Part shown: piece after piece, positions 58,997-64,000 of the stretch
Position numbering within the stretch: the first letter of the stretch is position 1
How the letters are laid out: each line of letters opens with the position of its first letter
Source: Lingula anatina
Taxonomy: Eukaryota > Brachiopoda > Lingulata > Lingulida > Lingulidae
Direction of reading: 5' to 3'
Length of the DNA: 64,000 bases
Assembly: GCF_001039355.2 (NCBI RefSeq)
Contig: NW_019775524.1
Span: 1,726,992-1,790,991, forward strand
Translations under genes and position numbers: made by a program
Notes under the pieces: model-generated
Databases searched by the model: none
What the model saw: the letters and a program-made list of their open reading frames with translations, nothing else
What the model was told of the DNA's origin: nothing

Positions 58997-61860
58997 TTAT
59001 TGTCCAGGCCCTGAAAGACTCATGTCCATGAATTTTCTCTTCACAAAGCACATCCACCACTGAAAATATATTATTTGAATATCAGTCAACTTACTAAAAC
59101 AAACCAAAGTCTTGTGCATACAATGTCAATAATTTAATCTTCTAATATTTTAGCATTAATTAATTATTCCATATCTAGGGGCTTAATAACAAGAGCCTTG
59201 ACTCATTATTTAGTCTTTAAGTAATTCTGTTAAATCATCTTATCGAGAGAAAATAAAACCTCTTTCACAGTATTTTAGCAATAATGTCATATTTATTGCA
59301 ATCTTACACTTCCAAACCAATGAAAAACTTTTACCTTTGAAGGTTTATCTGTAGCAGGGTCAAACACTTTCTCGCAAACTCTGATTCCACATTCTTGGCG
59401 AATTTGTGTAAAGTATGCCCTCATATTATCTGGAGGAAAAGACAAACCAGAAGTGTTATTGGTAAAATCATGTAAAATAGTGTTATTTGTAATAGATGGT
59501 GTGTGACTTTACTACATAGGTACTTATCAATTTTCCTTGAGATTAATGTCACATTTAGCAATGTGTGCCTCATAGATGATATCAACAACTTTCAACAAGA
59601 CATATGTTGCCAGGTAATGTAAATTAGGTCAGTTTGGATGCCTAAAAACATAAAAGGCCTCCAATGCTGACAGGTCTTCCCATGTCTTCCTTTCCTTTGA
59701 AATATTATGTTACCAAACAACAGCCTTCATCTGTAAAGTGTCTCATTTTTTACCACACTGCATGTACCTTCTTCCTGTCTTCCACTAGGTCTGGTGTACA
59801 TTGCATTAAGAGGAAAGCCAGCATCACCTGGAATGTCGAATCTAGATACTGCAAGTGTGTGCATTTCTTTCAGGCCCTGGTTCTTTGATGTACACTGAAA
59901 AGATAATGAACACCCAAATTAAACATTACAGTATAAAGAAAACCGACTTTTTTCTAAAAGATATAAAAATGCACTTGGGCTTATAGTTTGTTTCTTTATT
60001 TAGTCAAGCATCAGTGGACATTTGTGACAGAAGTGAAATATGGCAAAATATCTTCATCTAGAGATTGCTATTTGCCGTGTTTGTTGTGAGTTGGCATAGA
60101 AAGCCACTATATAGCCTATAAACACACCAGTTAAAATGTGACATATTCTGAATTTGTCAAGAAAGGATCACCAAAACTTGAGTCATATAAAGCATAGTGC
60201 ATTTTTCAGAATGCATTAGTTTTAGAACAAGGTGCTGTTACTTTTGTGAAAAATCAATACTGTCTCTGTATTAATGTTACTGATATTTGAATTGGTAGAT
60301 TTCAATTCAAGCAAGACCATTATAAAATAAAATAATTACAATCACTTCACTGTGACTATACAATGTACATACCCTTTGAAGTTTCTTGAGGCACTCAGTG
60401 ATGTACAGAGTAATGTAAATTAAGGTTCTATCAGCTTCAGACTGAAATTGCAAAATCATGAATTTTTAATTTGTCTGTGAAATCTGGTTTCATTGTCACA
60501 GCATTGACTATAAACCTGGCAAATAACAATACAAGACTAATTTTCTTGTAGACTTTTCTTTTAGAATTTTTCAACTTTGGTTCAAGACTAAAGATCAATA
60601 TGATTGCATTTGAGGGCATATTTGTTTAAAGTCACATTCAGAGCTGTATTGTTGACACAGATGAAATCTTAATCACACCTACCTTTACTTCATAATTTTT
60701 GAAAAAAATGTTAGCTTTGAAAAAGTGGAGTGCCTCATCAATAATATCAAAATCTGAACCTGAAAAGAAAAAAAAAAGAAAGTCAAATCTGAAGCCACAA
60801 ATATATACCAACTGAAGGCAACTACAGTGATGCAAACCACAAAAATACTTGCCAATGCAATGCACAGTGAATCAGCTCTAAAACAGTAGTGCATACTTAA
60901 ATTTTATTTTTATTACTTTTACAAGAAGGGAAAAGTAATCAGCTGCATACAAAAAACATCAATCTATTGTTTTCTTGCATGCATTGTGCTGATGCCCATA
61001 TACACAAATATATAAGAGGCAGATAAAAATTGCACTTCACTTCAAATTTAATATCTTTCAAATACTATTCCTGAATAAAATTTCAGTGAATGTTTCTGTA
61101 TGGCATTGCCTTTGATACACATTTATATTTTATATTGATTTCATAACAACCATCTGTTCTTTACTTCCACCATTCCAATGTATTGAGTCATATTTAAGCT
61201 CTTTCCATACAATCATTATCATCAGACAAATTAATTTGAGGTGTTATTCATTAGCTTCAAAATAATGCAAGCACTGGAAGTTGTGCACAATGGCATTATA
61301 CTTACTATCCTTGGGTGCTGGCCCCTTAAACTGTGTCCTCAGTGGCAGCAAAGCCATGTTCCCCAATATCTGGGGTGGGCTGGTAAACTGGGAATGGTAG
61401 GCCTGACAAAATCGATTTATAAGCATATACTGTACACCTTTCTGATATAATCTAATATGAAATTGTACATTGGCATCTAAAATAGATTTTAAAATTTTCA
61501 ACAACTGCAACAAAATACTGCCCATAGTTTATGTTCACAATGAAGCATATTTGTTTGCAAATTTCAATTCAAGTGCATTTGATAATTGTAAGAAAGGTAT
61601 GTTGAGCATTTGTTTATAACAAATTAGAAATGCTATTAGAAAACTAGCATAGTAATTCTTAGAGTTTTCGCACTGATATATTCATAAATGACTCAGGATA
61701 CACTGACAGTGTCTCAAAGCCACTACTGGTACTCTGAACTTCTTTTTCTCTGGACCAGGAAATGGTGTATCACTTAGGAAATATTCAGTCACAAAGTGCA
61801 AATACGTAGTTTACAAAAGTTTAAGTATCATATAAAAACAAATAAATAGCTCACCGGCAT
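58997..61860 (-). CDS. ARPC3: ARPC3, Arp2/3 complex p21 subunit
   Basis: Seven exons: 61860-61855 (only ATG CCG), 61402-61306, 60759-60683, 60441-60373, 59894-59768, 59429-59335 and 59059-58997, giving 177 residues against 178 in human. The protein begins MPAYHSQF and includes [70 protein letters not shown] and ends MSLSGPGQ, all family hallmarks. The very short first coding exon is supported by phase and by the conserved MPAYHS. ARPC3 is a structural subunit of the actin-branching Arp2/3 complex. It is divergent from GPN3, its neighbour in human. Confidence 0.98.
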
Positions 61861-62264
61861 CTCCTTTAAATTTCTACTCCTTTCTTGTTGACAAAATTTA
61901 AATGGATTTATCAAAACTTCCAAAGTTTCCACCCGGCGGTACGCCTATCAAAACCGGAAGTAAAGTCAATGTCACGTGATTATCGCTTGTACTAATGTAA
62001 ATAAAATTCATAATCGTCGTATTTAACACAATATTTGCTTAAATGAAAATGTATCAATTTCATTAAACGTAAGAATTTTTTCATGGGACCACACAGAAGA
62101 TTAGTACAGATATTTAATACAGTTTATATCCAGATTTTATTGATGTTTGCGACGTAAACAAAAATGTCAGCACTTTCTACACGTGGGTTTTTAGGCATTA
62201 TTGTGCTAATTCGTGAACTATAAGCCATTTGTTTATAGATGTGAATATTTAATATAGTGAAAGT
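61861..62264. promoter_or_regulatory. Divergent promoter of ARPC3 and GPN3
   Basis: 404 bp between opposing start codons. It holds an ETS-type CCGGAAGT at 61954-61961 and an E-box CACGTG at 61973-61978, 12 bases apart, a common pairing in housekeeping promoters. No CCAAT or clear TATA box was found. Confidence 0.65.
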
Positions 62265-64000
62265 ATGCCGCGATATGCTCAGATTGTTATGGGTCCAGCA
62301 GGAAGTGGGAAAGTAAGTGTCAGTCGAAATAATTAAATGATCTTATATATACATACTATACAGTATGTACATGTACATGTACATGTAGCTAGGCAGTTAG
62401 TTTACTATTCTTTCTCCTTTTATTATTAACAAATCTTAAAGGTTATCTTTAGTAACCCAGCTTTTAATTTTTTTCATTCCAGTCCACGTACTGCAGCACC
62501 ATTGTAAAACACTGTGAGTGTATAGGCAGGACTGTACATGTTATTAATCTGGATCCAGCAGCAGAGTACTTTGATTATCCTTTGTATGCAGGTTAGTTCC
62601 AGCTGTAGTTCCGACAAATATCTAAATGCAAAAATTGCCATAATCACTTTTTTATAATTCATCTCTTATCAGTTACTTCACTCAAATTACAGATTTTAAG
62701 AAAACACGTAATTGATACATTATTGTTACATATATTTTTTTATAATTTACTGTCATCTGTCACACATTTTACATGTATATGTAAGGAAGTACATGTATCT
62801 ACATTAGACTATCAGTTTCGCATTGCATGCTCATTATTCAACTTTACTACAGATATCCGTGAACTGATCAGTGTGGAAGATGCAATGGAAGATGAGTCAC
62901 TTCACTTTGGCCCCAATGGTGGATTGGTATTCTGTATGGAGTTAGTTGAATATTTTTATAGACTGTAGACATAGTTTAATAGACTGATATTTTAGATATT
63001 TTTTGTAGATCTGTAATTATAGACTACTAGTTTAACTGATACAGAATTTAATTTAATGGCTTTAATGATCTGTCCCATAGTATATAGTAGATGTTATGGA
63101 GAAAAAGAAAGAGGCGTCTATTTATAAGTTATAACGGTAGTTGAAATAAGGATATAGTTGAGTGGAGGTTGTTTTCAAGAAATTTGATAAAATGTTTCTG
63201 TTCTTGTCCAGGTACTTTGCTCAGAATTTTGATTGGTTGTTCGAGCAGTTGGATGACTTGGAAGATGACTATGTGCTTTTTGATTGTCCAGGTAAATTGT
63301 GTACAGTACTAGAAATGATACATTTTCTTATCTTTCTCACACAAAAAGTTCATTCCAATTCAGTCATAGTAATTTATGCAGCCATCATAATCTGACAAAT
63401 TTTTATAATGTAAACTGTTTCAGGTCAGATTGAGTTATATACCCATATACCAGTGATGAAACAGCTGGTGGATCAGCTACAACACTGGAACTTTCGTGTG
63501 TGTGGCGTCTTCCTCATCGACTCCCAGTTCCTAAATGAAGCCACCAAGTTTGTCTCGGGAATTTTATCAGCTTTATCTGCAATGGTCAACCTGGAGGTCC
63601 CTCATATCAATGTTATGACCAAAGTGGACTTGCTGAGTAAAAAAGCCAAAAAGAATCTAGAGAGGTAAAAGGGAAATTTTCCAAAGAATTATTTAGTAAT
63701 TGATTGAGGGAACTACCTAACTTAAGTAAAAATGATGACAAGTTTCATGCAATACAATTCTTTTTTTTTTATCTTTTTGCAAAAATTAATTTTGTCTTCT
63801 TTTTCTTAAAGGTACCTGGAACCTGACCTCCATGCTTTGCTAGATGAAGAAGTTGAGCACAAGATAAAGAGCAACAAATTCCAGAAGCTTAACACTGCAA
63901 TTGCAGGACTGGTAAGATTGTTAAAATAAGGAGCTTTCTTGAATTTCAGAGATGAGGACAAATCATGCTTGCTTTATGTTGCCTGTTGTTACACTAAAAT
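62265..64000 (+). CDS. GPN3: GPN3 GTPase, 3' end missing
   Basis: Six exons are visible: 62265-62312, 62483-62591, 62853-62940, 63212-63291, 63424-63664 and 63812-63911. The next exon lies beyond the edge. The 222 residues present start [20 protein letters not shown] (P-loop) and contain the GPN insertion that names the family ([14 protein letters not shown]), the switch motif [11 protein letters not shown], and [12 protein letters not shown] (guanine specificity). GPN3 works with GPN1 in nuclear import and assembly of RNA polymerase II. Human GPN3 is 284 residues, so about 60 are missing. Splice phases are consistent throughout. Confidence 0.97.

Noticed and set aside
1-64000. tRNA, rRNA and snRNA genes
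   Set aside because: None recognised on either strand by eye; weak snoRNA-like boxes in introns were not distinctive enough to report.

Overview
This 64 kb window is nuclear DNA from a non-vertebrate animal. Coding exons are short, separated by GT-AG introns of about 100-3000 bases, and sit in AT-rich non-coding DNA with many microsatellites and inverted-repeat transposon remnants. The proteins are recognisable animal orthologues but differ clearly from vertebrate ones. A marine spiralian such as a mollusc is my best guess, but the sequence does not prove a phylum. Two single N bases (about 18209 and 56813) show that this is assembled sequence.

Ten protein-coding genes fill the window. I could splice all ten in frame: eight have both coding ends inside the window and the two edge genes are partial. 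From left to right they are TMEM8/PGAP6-like (-, runs off the left edge), GIPC (+), ERI3 (-), SARA/ZFYVE9-like (+), PRR11-like (-), SKA2 (+), DNAJC30-like (-), BUD23 (+), ARPC3 (-) and GPN3 (+, runs off the right edge). Strands alternate without exception, so the window consists of five divergent head-to-head pairs joined tail to tail. The intergenic starts of the pairs are compact (about 0.4 kb between start codons for TMEM8/GIPC and ARPC3/GPN3). CCAAT boxes occur in three of the five shared promoters.

Three pairs match neighbours known in human: PRR11-SKA2, DNAJC30-BUD23 (Williams-Beuren region) and ARPC3-GPN3. The roles vary: membrane or GPI-linked TMEM8 protein, PDZ trafficking adaptor, exoribonuclease, endosomal SMAD anchor, cell-cycle protein PRR11, kinetochore SKA2, mitochondrial J-protein, 18S rRNA methyltransferase, actin nucleation, and RNA polymerase assembly GTPase. 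They do not form a pathway. The shared theme is housekeeping or cell-cycle genes driven from divergent promoters.

The most unusual points are these. SKA2 is about 262 residues long, with a C-terminal domain resembling the SKA1 winged helix, whereas human SKA2 has only the N-terminal coiled coil. Two exon/intron boundaries have been tandemly multiplied: a 96-bp unit carrying the 3' splice site in SARA and a 63-bp in-frame unit carrying the 5' splice site in BUD23. ERI3 has a GC-AG intron. Mobile elements include an 811-bp foldback element with an 8-bp target duplication, two copies of a roughly 1.5-kb element with Helitron-like 3' ends and arrays of nuclear-receptor-like half-sites, a 695-bp inverted-repeat element flanked by TTAA, and several short MITEs.
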